The notes under the pieces were generated by a model, which saw only the letters and a list, made by a program, of their open reading frames with translations, did no database searches and was not told where the DNA came from. From NCBI RefSeq assembly GCF_900109935.1, contig NZ_FOBV01000002.1, positions 372,001 through 436,000 on the forward strand: a stretch of 64,000 nucleotides of DNA, in the 5' to 3' direction. The position numbers and the translations under genes were made by a program. This DNA comes from Chryseobacterium taichungense. GTDB lineage: Bacteria > Bacteroidota > Bacteroidia > Flavobacteriales > Weeksellaceae. Below are positions 19,243 to 28,160 of this stretch, piece after piece; position 1 is the stretch's first letter; each line of letters starts with the position of its first letter.

Positions 19243-21504
19243 TTAGAAATTAAAGCTTACTGATAACTGACCTGTCAACGGCATAATGTACGTTCCAGTC
19301 AACAATTTTCCATAATATGGACTAGCATCGGTAATCAGTTCGGCACCGTTGATGGTTCCGCTGGCTCCTCTTTGGTTCAGGAAGTTGATGACTGTTGCAC
19401 CAATATTGATATTTTTGTTAACTGTATAACTTACCCCTCCGAATGTTTCCCATCTTGGAGCGAAGTATAAGGCATTCGTAAGGTTCGCATATTGTTTTGA
19501 GAAATACCTGAAACTTGCCCAGAACCTCCATTTGTCGACAGAATAGCTTGGATCGATTTCCATCAACACTTTAGCAACACCTAAGACATTGTTGTCACTG
19601 TACTTATAGTCTTTTCCGAAGGCATTGAAATTAAATTTCTTATAAACCGGATTTTGGAACGTCACGAGATAATGTAAATTAAATCCTTTGAATGGTTTTA
19701 AAACAAAATCCGTCGTCCAGCCCAAAGTCTGAATATCGTAATAAACCGTTGTAGTCTGCGCCTGAGAACTGTTGGCAGGATTTACAAGGTTGTACCGGTT
19801 AAGGTTGTTGTTCTTTTTAAGATAAGTCGCCTGAGAAATAAATTGAATCCAGTTTGTATTCCAGAAAACTCCGAATGCACCCAACGGGCTTTTAATTTTA
19901 TTAGTGTTCGGTTCAAAAGCCTGAGAGTAACTTTCCAGTCTTCTGTTTTCTTCAGTATACAAGAAGTTGGCTAAAATTCCGAAGTTTTTGGTAATGTTAT
20001 AAGTCGCGTTTAAACTTCCCGCAATCTGGAAGAAACTTTGACTGATATGGTCAAACTGAGCTGGATCTGTAAAGCTGAAACCAATGGTTCTTGGCGTCAG
20101 AGAATATTCTCCGTCAAGGATGTGGTTTCTCAAATGTAAACCATAACTCAGATTAAAGTTGTCGGTAACTTTCCATTCATCTGTACCATACAGTGAAAGT
20201 TTGTTTTCTGTTCCGCTGTGATATTCTCCACCCGCATTGTAGTTGTAGAATCCGTCTGCATCAGTATTTGGACCAATCAGTCTCTGAGGCTGTGATTCAA
20301 CAGTTTGGAAGAAGAAAGTACGGTCGGATGTAAATTTATCAACATGATAATATTGTTCCAATAATCCGAATGTCACATTATGATTTCCAAGCTGTTTATT
20401 TAAAGAAAAACGACCGGCAACACTAGTAATCGGGGTTTCCGGAGTGTACATCCCCAGAATAGTTCCTACCTGTCCGGAATAAGGTTGACCGTTAGAAGCC
20501 AGTGTATATCCTGCTGAAGAATCTGCATTAAAAATACTTAAAGGAATCATATTGGACATTTTTACTTTAGAAAAATGTGCTCTTGTTGAGAATTTAAAAT
20601 TCCAACCATTGTCTAAAAGATAATTACCGAAAATATCGATATTATGCGATTTTGACCTGTTATCATTTCCGCTCATTGAGCGCCACGAATACTCACCGGT
20701 GAGAATATCTTTGACTTTCATCAGTCCGTCTCTCACCACATAAGAATCTCTACCGATTTTAAAATTATCCAGCTCGGTTACTTTACCCTCTGCTCCGTAT
20801 TGGAAAACGGCATAATTGGTGATGCTGTAAGAATCTGCATATTTGTATAAAACGGAGATTTTTCCCTTGTCATTGTTGAAATATTTGGTAATGCCTGCTC
20901 TGAAAATTTTGGTTTCATCGGCATTTCTTGCAAAGCCTAATTTGTAGGTACTCGGGTCAAAGTTGGCAAAAGCACCTACTGTATAAGTCCAGCCGTTTTT
21001 AGAAATCGGTCCTGAAGCGTTTACGTCACCTTGCAACCAACCGAAAGTACTTGTTGTAAGCTTTCCTTTTAATTTGAAATCTTTAGTTCCCGTTTGAGAA
21101 TAAGAATTTACTGCAAAACCAAGGTCACCCATTGTGTTGGCTAATTGGTCCATTTTCAAAAGTCCTGTTTTTTCCAGGCCTACACTTTGTCTCCATGTTT
21201 TGTTTGGAAGTTCAGGCCAGAAAAAATAAACTACAGGAAGATCATTCTCAAGAATCGTTATTCCGCCTACTGTGGAAGGTAAACCGATATTTACATCTCT
21301 TGGGCTTGTATTGTTTGCTGCATTCAGCATTACATTTCTGTTATTGTCTTCTTTGGAAGTGGCTACTGTTTTTACCCCTTCTTCATTTTTTACTGCTGCT
21401 TTCACTGCAGTTTTTACAGAAGCACTGTCGGTTTCCTGACCAAAAGCTGTTGCGAAGGAAAGCATCAGTCCCAATGCCGAAATTTTAAGAGTTGATTTTC
21501 TCAT
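19243..21504 (-). CDS. TonB-dependent outer-membrane receptor (SusD-less)
   Basis: 753 residues with a signal peptide (about 1-22) and a plug-like region (about 55-170). The rest is a long beta barrel rich in alternating aromatic strands, ending with the terminal Phe expected for insertion by the BAM complex (TGQLSVSFNF). It probably imports an oligosaccharide using TonB energy. No SusD-like lipoprotein gene lies next to it, unlike classic polysaccharide utilisation loci, and the N-terminus lacks an obvious carboxypeptidase-regulatory-like domain. First gene of the leftward locus; its upstream region is shared with the NUDIX regulator. Confidence 0.82.
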   Translation of the reverse strand: MRKSTLKISALGLMLSFATAFGQETDSASVKTAVKAAVKNEEGVKTVATSKEDNNRNVMLNAANNTSPRDVNIGLPSTVGGITILENDLPVVYFFWPELPNKTWRQSVGLEKTGLLKMDQLANTMGDLGFAVNSYSQTGTKDFKLKGKLTTSTFGWLQGDVNASGPISKNGWTYTVGAFANFDPSTYKLGFARNADETKIFRAGITKYFNNDKGKISVLYKYADSYSITNYAVFQYGAEGKVTELDNFKIGRDSYVVRDGLMKVKDILTGEYSWRSMSGNDNRSKSHNIDIFGNYLLDNGWNFKFSTRAHFSKVKMSNMIPLSIFNADSSAGYTLASNGQPYSGQVGTILGMYTPETPITSVAGRFSLNKQLGNHNVTFGLLEQYYHVDKFTSDRTFFFQTVESQPQRLIGPNTDADGFYNYNAGGEYHSGTENKLSLYGTDEWKVTDNFNLSYGLHLRNHILDGEYSLTPRTIGFSFTDPAQFDHISQSFFQIAGSLNATYNITKNFGILANFLYTEENRRLESYSQAFEPNTNKIKSPLGAFGVFWNTNWIQFISQATYLKKNNNLNRYNLVNPANSSQAQTTTVYYDIQTLGWTTDFVLKPFKGFNLHYLVTFQNPVYKKFNFNAFGKDYKYSDNNVLGVAKVLMEIDPSYSVDKWRFWASFRYFSKQYANLTNALYFAPRWETFGGVSYTVNKNINIGATVINFLNQRGASGTINGAELITDASPYYGKLLTGTYIMPLTGQLSVSFNF

Positions 21505-21912
21505 TGCTTAGTTGTCTAAATTCTATATAGTTGTTATCGTACATGTTTAAAGGCATAGTTCATCCTGCATCCAAAAAATGTATGGATGAAACTTTATTTC
21601 AGCACCGGGATTGTTTTTTGCCGGTTTTCCTCAGCATCAGATTCTTCGAAATGTATCAGCACCATTTTTTACTGATATATTTCGATTCGGTTAGGAAAAC
21701 ATTACTATTTTTCCATTAATTTATATACTCCGGGTGGGGTATATATCAAAGTAATTTCGTTCAGCGTAGTGTTTATATTCATTGCTTCATTATGAATCAT
21801 TACAATACTACATTCTTTCTTCCAATTATGCAAAAAAATGTTAATAAAAATTTAATATTGTAATTAAATTGCTGTATGTCAGATTATTATTTTAAAATTA
21901 TTTTATAGAAAT

Positions 21913-21937
21913 TCATTGTTTCTATACGAAACAATGA
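21913..21937. promoter_or_regulatory. 25-bp palindrome, candidate operator of the NUDIX regulator
   Basis: TCATTGTTTC-TATAC-GAAACAATGA: ten-base arms, perfect, 5-bp spacer. It lies in the 537-bp region (21505-22041) between the receptor and the divergent regulator, 105 bp before the regulator start. A second, weaker pair TATATAC/GTATATA brackets a CG-rich spacer at 21722-21745. A TAAATTTG -7 box lies at 22009-22016, 26 bp before the regulator start. The palindrome fits a dimeric winged-helix regulator. Confidence 0.6.
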
Positions 21938-22041
21938 TTAGATTTAACCAAAATTTTCCCCAAAAAGTACTTCAGTTTGCCAATTTTCTACTTATATAAG
22001 ATTTTTATTAAATTTGTTTACTAAATTTTCCAAATTCTCTA

Positions 22042-22791
22042 ATGGACTCCAGACAACAAATTTTAAATAGATCTAATGAGCTTAAAGAGGTTTTTTTACC
22101 TCATCTTTCCGCAGATCCTGTCATTTTCGGATTTGATCAGAACGAATTGAAAGTTCTGCTTCTCAAAATGAACTATCGTAAACAATGGCTTTTACCAGGC
22201 GGATACGTTAGAAAGGATGAGGATCTCGATGAAGCTGTGGTAAGGATATTAAAGGAAAGAGCAGGTATTACTGATGTGTATCTGGAGGAATTTGGAGTGT
22301 TCGGTAAAAAGAACAGAAGTGAGTTTTATTTTGAAGATTTTGATGAAACGCTCTTTCATAAGCAGAGATTTGTTACGATAGGGTATTATGCACTATATAA
22401 CCCAGACAGATTTAATCTGATAGCGGATGAATTTAGTGAAACCTGCGAATGGATTTATCTGAGTAAGCTTCCGGAGATTGTACTGGCCATGGACCACAGA
22501 GATATTATTGAGAAGGCTTTATTAACATTAAGAGAAAAAATTTCGCATAAACCTATAGGATACAACCTGTTGCCCGAAAAATTCACCCTTTCGGAACTTC
22601 AGAAATTGTATGAAGTTATTCTCGGAAAAGAGCTTAACAGAGGTAATTTTTACAGGAAAATCAAAAATCTTGGGATTTTGAAAAAACTTGACGAACAGAG
22701 AAAGGGTGGTGCGCACAAAGCTCCTGATCTGTATTCTTTTGATGAGGAAAATTATCTTAAAGCGCTTGAAAACGGATTAAGCAGCTGGTAA
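22042..22791 (+). CDS. NUDIX-domain transcriptional regulator (NrtR/AraR-like)
   Basis: 249 residues: a NUDIX fold (about 25-150) fused to a C-terminal winged helix (about 170-245, FTLSELQKLY..NFYRKIKNLGIL). The NUDIX box at 54-76 is degenerate: two catalytic Glu positions of REUXEEXGU are Ile69 and Arg73. The domain probably binds a sugar or nucleotide-sugar ligand instead of hydrolysing one, as in NrtR-family regulators of sugar pathways. It is divergent from the glycan locus, with a palindrome between them, so it is the likely local repressor or activator. A NUDIX hydrolase follows 3 bp later. Confidence 0.85.
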   Translation: MDSRQQILNRSNELKEVFLPHLSADPVIFGFDQNELKVLLLKMNYRKQWLLPGGYVRKDEDLDEAVVRILKERAGITDVYLEEFGVFGKKNRSEFYFEDFDETLFHKQRFVTIGYYALYNPDRFNLIADEFSETCEWIYLSKLPEIVLAMDHRDIIEKALLTLREKISHKPIGYNLLPEKFTLSELQKLYEVILGKELNRGNFYRKIKNLGILKKLDEQRKGGAHKAPDLYSFDEENYLKALENGLSSW

Positions 22792-22794
22792 TCC

Positions 22795-23256
22795 ATGAAA
22801 ATAAGTGCAGGAATTCTATTGTTTAAGAGAAAAGAAGGAAAATTCTTTTATTTTCTTGTACATCCCGGCGGACCTTTCTGGAAAAATAAAGACTTGGGAG
22901 CCTGGTCGATACCAAAAGGAGAAGCTTCTGAAGACGAAAATTTGTTGGAACGCGCCAAGACAGAATTCGAAGAAGAAACAGGAAAAACAATTGACGGAGA
23001 TTTTACTGAATTAAATTCCATTACTCAAAAGGCAGGTAAAAAAGTCTTTGCATGGGCTGTGGAAGGAAATGTTGAAACTTCTGACATGAGCAGCAATATG
23101 ATAACCATAGACTGGCCACCAAAATCCGGCAGAAAGATGGAAATTCCGGAGGTAGATTGTTGGGAATGGTTTTCTTCCGATGAAGCAAAGCAAAAAATAA
23201 ATCCTGCACAGAGAGGATTTATTTTACAGCTTGAAGAAATTTTTTCAATGAAATAA
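22795..23256 (+). CDS. NUDIX hydrolase
   Basis: 153 residues, one NUDIX domain. The box starts at Gly42 (KGEASEDENLLERAKTEFEE) and keeps the Glu57, Glu60 and Glu61 cluster, but the usual Arg is Thr56. It starts MKISAGILLFKR, typical of small NTP/Ap4A-like pyrophosphatases. The substrate cannot be told from sequence. It starts 3 bp after the NUDIX regulator, so they share a transcript. It ends next to the convergent gene at 23259 with no terminator between. Confidence 0.82.
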   Translation: MKISAGILLFKRKEGKFFYFLVHPGGPFWKNKDLGAWSIPKGEASEDENLLERAKTEFEEETGKTIDGDFTELNSITQKAGKKVFAWAVEGNVETSDMSSNMITIDWPPKSGRKMEIPEVDCWEWFSSDEAKQKINPAQRGFILQLEEIFSMK

Positions 23257-23258
23257 AA

Positions 23259-23492
23259 CTATTCGTTGCTATTTTCTTTTTTGAAGCTTACTACTTCATA
23301 ATTCCCGTCAGAGCAATATTTTTTACAGCTTTCATCGTTAAATGATTCCGGAGACTTCAGGAAATCTTCAATAAATTTTGCACTTTCATCTGTGTTGGAA
23401 GGGGTGATGACTACATGAAAAAGATTTAACACCGATTCATCAGCATTTTTCAGTGATTCTTTTTTATGTTCTTTAGCTTCTTTGAAATTCAT
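23259..23492 (-). CDS. Small hypothetical protein
   Basis: 77 residues, charged and soluble (MNFKEAKEHKKESLKN..., Cys56 and Cys60 in ESCKKYCSDGNYEVVSF). No known domain is recognised. It reads convergently into the NUDIX hydrolase, two bases apart. A TGGCA motif 41 bp upstream has partial sigma-54-promoter spacing. Codon use resembles its neighbours, so it is probably real. Confidence 0.6.
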   Translation of the reverse strand: MNFKEAKEHKKESLKNADESVLNLFHVVITPSNTDESAKFIEDFLKSPESFNDESCKKYCSDGNYEVVSFKKENSNE

Positions 23493-23519
23493 ATTACTAT
23501 TTTTAATTTTTTGGCTAAT

Positions 23520-23535
23520 GAATAAATTATGCCAT
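23520..23535 (-). promoter_or_regulatory. Weak sigma-54-like motif upstream of the 77-aa gene
   Basis: On the minus strand, ATGGCATAATTTATTC: TGGCA matches the -24 box and the dinucleotide 10 bases on is TC rather than GC. The same TGGCA-N5-TATTC pattern occurs at 27840-27854. The predicted leader is about 16 nt. The evidence is the motif only. Confidence 0.25.
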
Positions 23536-23648
23536 CCCGGTTATTTTTGTATAATAATTAAACCTTTATGGTATTCCTATAAAATTATTTTAGTTTCTGT
23601 GGCGTGATTTTAGATAAGTGTAATTTATTAAACTCAAATTACATGCTG

Positions 23649-26540
23649 ATGAAACGGTTTAAAAGAATAATTCTAAAGATTCTGAAGTGGGTGGGTATTT
23701 CAATAACATCCATTCTTTTTTTAATGTTTATTATCCCCATTCTGTTTCCGGGAACGATTTCGGAGCAGGTAAAAATATTTGCCAATCAACATCTTGCAGG
23801 AAAGCTGGATTACAGAAAAACACATCTTACGTTTTTCAGGCATTTCCCGTCGCTTACTGTTTCTGTAGATGATTTTTTACTGAAAGGTTCAAAGCCTTTC
23901 CAGAACGATACTTTATTGGCGGCAAGGGAAGTGGCGGTAGGAATCAATCTTAAAAATTTAATATTTGACCGTGAAGTAAAGATCGATGAAATCTACGTTA
24001 CCAATGCCTATGGAAATGTTTTTGTCAACAGTAAGGGAGAGGCAAATTACAATGTCTATGTTTCCAAGCCCTCCAAAAAGCCTAAGGATACGACCGGTTC
24101 AGGAACTTCTATAAAACTTGATCTTATTAAACTTAAGAACTGGAATATTACATACAGAGATCATTCTGCAAAAATTCTGGTAGATGCCAAAGGCCTTAAT
24201 TATACTGGAAGGGGCGGACTTAGTGAAGATATTTTCGATCTGGAAACCAATCTGGATATTAATAAAATTGATTTTAGTCTTAACAGGATTTATTATGCAA
24301 AACAGAAAACGGTACATGCTGACCTTATAACAAGAATCAACACCAATGCATTGACTTTTGTTTTAAGGAAAAATGAATTAAGAATCAACGATCTGCCGCT
24401 GAAATTTACAGGCTTCTTGAGTATTCTGAAAGACGGATATAACCTGGATATCAATGCTGCTTCAGAAAAAACGACCATTCGTGATATGATCTCCATTCTT
24501 CCGCCACAGTATCTTGATTGGGCAAAAGATACCAAAATTGAAGGGAATAGTGATCTTTTTTTCAATCTGAAAGGCCGATTTAGTGAACAACAGAATCTTA
24601 AGCCAAGACTTAAAGCAAGATTACTGGTATCAGACGGTTTTGTTTCCAATGGAAAAGCACCGGTCCCGATGAACAACCTTAATATGGACCTTAATGTAGA
24701 TCTGCCTTCACTTGATACCAATCAGCTGGCGATTGATCTTAAAAATTTAGGTTTTGATCTTGGACCGAACAACAGCTTTAAAGCCGTAGTTAAAACAAAA
24801 GGTTTAAACGAAATGCCGGTAAATGCTGATATAAAGGGCGCTGTTGATCTTCAAACTCTTGATCAGGCATTAGGACTGAAGGATATCGATGTTCGCGGTT
24901 TAATGAATACCAATATTAAAGCGAATGGAATTTTCAGTCTTGATAAAAAATTATTTCCAAAGACAAATGGTTACCTGAATCTCAAAAATGGATGGCTTAA
25001 AACAAAATATTATCCGAATCCTATTCAGAATATCAATATTGTAGCGAATATCATCAATACAGACGGAACATTTAAAAGTCTTGGTGTGAAGCTCAATCCT
25101 TTCAAGTTTGATTTCGAAGGTAATCCTGTATTTGTGAATGCAGACCTTCAGAATTTTGAAGATGTTTTGTATAAAGTAAGGGCAAAAGGGGTTTTAAATG
25201 TTGGAAGAATCTATCGTGTTTTTGCCAGAAAAGGTTTTGATGTCAGCGGACTAATAATGGCGGATCTTTCGTTAAACGGAAGACAAAGCTATGCTACGAC
25301 AGGCCAGTACAGCAAGCTGGACAATAAAGGAACTTTAATTTTAAAAAATATAAAGGCGACCACCGAATTTTTACCCAAATCATTCTTTATCAAAGAAGGG
25401 AACTTCCGTTTTGAAAATGAAAAAATGTGGTTTACTAAGTTTCTTGCTACCTATGGAAAATCTGATTTTGCATTAAATGGTTATCTTTTAAATACAATTA
25501 ATTATTTTATTGAAAGAAAAGGGACGCTCCACGGGAAATTCACGTTGAATTCCAATTATGTTCTTGTTGATGAATTCATGGCTTTAAAAAATGGAGATAA
25601 TTCAAAAAAATCAATTGACGTAGAATATGCCAAAGTAGAAAATCCAAAAAGCAGTGGGGTAGTAATCATTCCAAAAAACCTGGATGTTTCCCTGCAAACC
25701 AATATTAGGAAAGTAGAGTTTAAAGGATTAGGCTTAAACCATCTTAAAGGTCAGGCTTCTGTAGATAAAGGTCAGGTTTATCTTAAAAATACATCGTTTG
25801 ACATTATCGGAAGTAAGATGAATATTGATGCACGATATCAGGATGAATCTCCGCTTACAGCTAACTATGATATTGCGCTGAAGGTATTGGATTTTGATGT
25901 TCAGCGGGCTTATAAGGAAATTGATATGGTGAGGGAAATGGCAACTGCCGCCAAAAATGTGAAAGGAATTGTATCCATTGATTATAAATTAAAAGGAGAC
26001 TTTGACAAAAATATGAAGCCTATTTATCCATCGCTTGAGGGTGGGGGTATTGTCAATCTTCGGGATGTTGAAGTTAAAAATTTAAAAATGCTTTCTGCAG
26101 TTGGAGATAATATCGGTGCAAAAGCATTCAATAATCCGGATATGAAAGGTGTGAATATTGAAACCCATATTAAAAATAATCTTATTCATGTGGATAAATT
26201 CACCTTCAAAGTTTCCATTCTAAGGCCAAGCATTAGCGGAACAACAAGTTTCAACGGACTGCTTGATCTTAGGGTCAGAATTGGAATTCTTCCGGGTGGC
26301 ATCATTGGATTTCCGATTGTGGTGACCGGAACACATGAAAATCCAAAGATTAAAATTTTCAGTAAAAAAGGTCAGGGCATTCTGGATGCAGCCTACAACA
26401 GGAAACTTAATAAAGTTATCCGAGAGGAACGAAGAGCCGAAAGAAAAACGAAAAGGCAACAGCGTAAAGAAAAAGAAGCGCAGGAACAGCGGGCAAAAAA
26501 TGCTGAAAAGCAGATTACTAAAGATTTAAAGGAAAAATAA
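23649..26540 (+). CDS. AsmA-family envelope protein
   Basis: 963 residues from the ATG at 23649 (MKRFKRIILKILKWVGI); in-frame starts at 23643 and 23604 are also possible. One N-terminal membrane helix (about 8-32) anchors a long periplasmic part of repeated beta segments (NLKNLIFD..VKIDEIYVTNAYGNVF), ending in an AsmA-C-like region and a very basic tail (KRQQRKEKEAQEQRAK). AsmA/TamB-like proteins are thought to bridge the periplasm and move phospholipids to the outer membrane. The alkB gene follows one base after the stop. Confidence 0.8.
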   Translation: MKRFKRIILKILKWVGISITSILFLMFIIPILFPGTISEQVKIFANQHLAGKLDYRKTHLTFFRHFPSLTVSVDDFLLKGSKPFQNDTLLAAREVAVGINLKNLIFDREVKIDEIYVTNAYGNVFVNSKGEANYNVYVSKPSKKPKDTTGSGTSIKLDLIKLKNWNITYRDHSAKILVDAKGLNYTGRGGLSEDIFDLETNLDINKIDFSLNRIYYAKQKTVHADLITRINTNALTFVLRKNELRINDLPLKFTGFLSILKDGYNLDINAASEKTTIRDMISILPPQYLDWAKDTKIEGNSDLFFNLKGRFSEQQNLKPRLKARLLVSDGFVSNGKAPVPMNNLNMDLNVDLPSLDTNQLAIDLKNLGFDLGPNNSFKAVVKTKGLNEMPVNADIKGAVDLQTLDQALGLKDIDVRGLMNTNIKANGIFSLDKKLFPKTNGYLNLKNGWLKTKYYPNPIQNINIVANIINTDGTFKSLGVKLNPFKFDFEGNPVFVNADLQNFEDVLYKVRAKGVLNVGRIYRVFARKGFDVSGLIMADLSLNGRQSYATTGQYSKLDNKGTLILKNIKATTEFLPKSFFIKEGNFRFENEKMWFTKFLATYGKSDFALNGYLLNTINYFIERKGTLHGKFTLNSNYVLVDEFMALKNGDNSKKSIDVEYAKVENPKSSGVVIIPKNLDVSLQTNIRKVEFKGLGLNHLKGQASVDKGQVYLKNTSFDIIGSKMNIDARYQDESPLTANYDIALKVLDFDVQRAYKEIDMVREMATAAKNVKGIVSIDYKLKGDFDKNMKPIYPSLEGGGIVNLRDVEVKNLKMLSAVGDNIGAKAFNNPDMKGVNIETHIKNNLIHVDKFTFKVSILRPSISGTTSFNGLLDLRVRIGILPGGIIGFPIVVTGTHENPKIKIFSKKGQGILDAAYNRKLNKVIREERRAERKTKRQQRKEKEAQEQRAKNAEKQITKDLKEK

Positions 26541-26541
26541 A

Positions 26542-27156
26542 ATGAGCCAGTTAAGTCTATTCGGTTCAGATGAATATTATGAGTTTCCGGAAGAACTTTT
26601 AGAGTATACCGATCAGTTTTTAACAGATGAGGAAGCAACAGAACTGCAGGAAAATCTGATGCTTTCAACACCCTGGAAGCAGAATACACAGAAAATGTAC
26701 GACAAAACGGTACTGACTCCACGTTTAACGGCATGGTACGGCGACAGCAATAAAATGTATCATTTGGGAAACAATGATTTTACTGTCAATGAATGGTCAC
26801 CGGAATTATTTACTTTAAAAGAAAAGATTGAAAAATACTCAGGTTATACATTTAATTCTGTTCTTCTCAATTTGTATCGCGATGGAAATGATTCAGTGGC
26901 GTGGCATCGTGATAAGGAAAGTGAACTTGGAAATCGTCCTGTCATTGCTTCCGTAAGTTTGGGGCAGGTAAGAAATTTCGATTTCAGAAAAGTTGATAAC
27001 CACCAAAAGAAATACAGCATTGCTTTAAATCATGGTTCATTGTTAATCATGAAAGGTGATCTGCAGATGCATTGGGAACACCGGATTGCCAAATCATCCC
27101 GGAAAATGAAGCCGAGAATCAATCTGACGTTCAGGTTAATCCGTGAGATTAATTGA
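26542..27156 (+). CDS. alkB: AlkB-type Fe(II)/2-oxoglutarate DNA repair dioxygenase
   Basis: 204 residues. The metal triad is His122-x-Asp124 (VAWHRDKE) and His180 (HWEHRI), with the 2-oxoglutarate-binding arginines in PRINLTFR (Arg192, Arg198). The LNLYRDG loop (110-115) is also a family mark. Such enzymes oxidatively remove methyl groups from alkylated bases in DNA or RNA. Its start is one base after the AsmA gene stop, so it is co-transcribed although functionally unrelated. Confidence 0.92.
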   Translation: MSQLSLFGSDEYYEFPEELLEYTDQFLTDEEATELQENLMLSTPWKQNTQKMYDKTVLTPRLTAWYGDSNKMYHLGNNDFTVNEWSPELFTLKEKIEKYSGYTFNSVLLNLYRDGNDSVAWHRDKESELGNRPVIASVSLGQVRNFDFRKVDNHQKKYSIALNHGSLLIMKGDLQMHWEHRIAKSSRKMKPRINLTFRLIREIN

Positions 27157-27218
27157 TAAATAGTAATAATTATTTATTTAATACCATAAAATATAAAATA
27201 AAATATTCTTTAACATAA

Positions 27219-27237
27219 TTTGGCAAAGAAATTGTCT
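27219..27237 (+). promoter_or_regulatory. Sigma-54-like -24/-12 promoter of the 72-aa gene
   Basis: TTTGGCAAAGAAATTGTCT: -24 box TGGCA (27221-27225), five bases, -12 box ATTGT (27231-27235), with exactly ten bases between GG and GT. The layout equals that of the efflux-operon promoter at 41023-41041. The start site would lie near 27247, giving a 22-nt leader before the ATG at 27269. Confidence 0.45.
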
Positions 27238-27268
27238 ATTGATAACCAAAGTATTAAAAACATCAGCT

Positions 27269-27487
27269 ATGAATATTTCTTATTACGATTTTAAAAATAT
27301 GCCTAATCAGGATCAATTCAGTTTAGTGATGAATGAAGGACGCGTCATGAATGAGAGAACCGTTAATACACTACGATATGTTCTTTATGAAATTTCACAT
27401 TTTACAGTTGAAATGATTTACAATATTCAGAAAGATAAAATTGAAGGAATCAATGTTTTTCAAAATAAAGGAGCGTACGCTATCTAA
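27269..27487 (+). CDS. Small hypothetical protein (72 aa)
   Basis: I chose the ATG at 27269 (MNISYYDFKNMPNQDQF); an in-frame start at 27239 would overlap the predicted promoter. The 72-residue soluble protein has no recognised domain. The sequence GRVMNERTVNTLRYVLYEISHFTVEMIYN suggests a helix and strand mix. It has its own likely sigma-54-type promoter and a strong terminator (27514-27543), so it is a stand-alone regulated unit. Confidence 0.6.
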   Translation: MNISYYDFKNMPNQDQFSLVMNEGRVMNERTVNTLRYVLYEISHFTVEMIYNIQKDKIEGINVFQNKGAYAI

Positions 27488-27513
27488 ACAACACAACAGA
27501 TCGGTATAAATAG

Positions 27514-27543
27514 GAGCAGTTTTTTTTAAGCTGCTCTTTTTTT
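27514..27543 (+). terminator. Rho-independent terminator
   Basis: GAGCAG (27514-27519) pairs with CTGCTC (27531-27536) and is followed by seven T. It ends the transcript of the 72-residue protein, 27 bp after its stop. Confidence 0.85.
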
Positions 27544-27673
27544 GTTGAATGTAAACAAATTTATAGAGAAAAATTAAATTTTCGATTTAAAATGAATGAC
27601 ATTTAACAGAAAACAGTAGCATATTGAATGTTTAAAATACAATTTTTAACACATCAACAACAGATTCTTTCTA

Positions 27674-27703
27674 AAAACAAAAAATCCTCAGAAAACTGAG
27701 GAT
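27674..27703 (-). terminator. Orphan minus-strand terminator in gap 27488-27877
   Basis: ATCCTCAG-AAAA-CTGAGGAT (27684-27703), an 8-bp perfect stem, followed on the minus strand by TTTTTTGTTTTTAG. There is no annotated minus-strand gene to its right before 27878, so it either ends an unrecognised small transcript or protects the region from antisense reading. No other feature stands out in the gap except the promoter at 27839. Confidence 0.55.
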
Positions 27704-27838
27704 AAAAACTAATAACCATGAAAACTCAAATTAAACATGAGTATTAATTAGTATTAAAATATTATGCCATAAAATCTAATGGTAGAATATTTTTAATAGT
27801 ATTTATGATATTTTAAGAAAAAATAATAATCTTCATTC

Positions 27839-27855
27839 TTGGCACAGTTTATTCT
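27839..27855 (+). promoter_or_regulatory. Sigma-54-like motif upstream of the 76-aa gene
   Basis: TTGGCACAGTTTATTCT: the -24 box TTGGCAC is a perfect match, while the -12 dinucleotide is TC instead of GC at the correct ten-base spacing. The predicted leader is about 12 nt. It is a weaker case than those at 27219 and 41023. Confidence 0.35.
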
Positions 27856-27877
27856 TTATCCAAACTAAAAATAAATT

Positions 27878-28108
27878 ATGGCACATAGAAATTTTAGAAA
27901 AGAAGATTTTGTAAAGGATGAAGGTTCTAAACAATATCAGGTTGAATTCCGGAAAGGAAATATTGGTATAGGTTCTGACTTAATTGTTGAAAGAGAAAAT
28001 GACAATGGCGAATATGAAACACTTCAGGCTGAAATCAGAAGACATGACGACAGCATTTTTGTATGCTGGAGTGAGCCATTCAACGGAAGAGTAATTTTTG
28101 ATGAATAA
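27878..28108 (+). CDS. Small hypothetical protein, paralogue of 47535-47756
   Basis: 76 residues, acidic and soluble (NFRKEDFVKDEGSKQYQVEF, then KGNIGIGSDLIVERE). Its first half aligns with the 73-residue protein at 47535-47756 (DFKKEHFTQDEKTKDFVIDI, KEEIGFGEITVQE), so they form a small family. Function is unknown; the all-beta pattern could be a single small barrel. Both members have -24/-12-like motifs upstream, which suggests shared control. A terminator follows at 28114. Confidence 0.65.
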   Translation: MAHRNFRKEDFVKDEGSKQYQVEFRKGNIGIGSDLIVERENDNGEYETLQAEIRRHDDSIFVCWSEPFNGRVIFDE

Positions 28109-28113
28109 ACTGT

Positions 28114-28141
28114 AAAACCCGAATAATCTTCGGGTTTTATT
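28114..28141 (+). terminator. Rho-independent terminator
   Basis: AAAACCCGAA (28114-28123) and TTCGGGTTTT (28129-28138) form a perfect 10-bp stem just after the stop of the 76-residue protein; the stem ends in TTTT and is followed by ATTTT. Confidence 0.85.
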
Positions 28142-28160
28142 TTGCCATATAAATTCGCTT

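Noticed and set aside
21976..22016. TTTG at 21976-21979 as the -33 box paired with TAAATTTG at 22009
   Set aside because: The spacer is 29 bp, longer than the usual 17 to 23 bp for Bacteroidota promoters.
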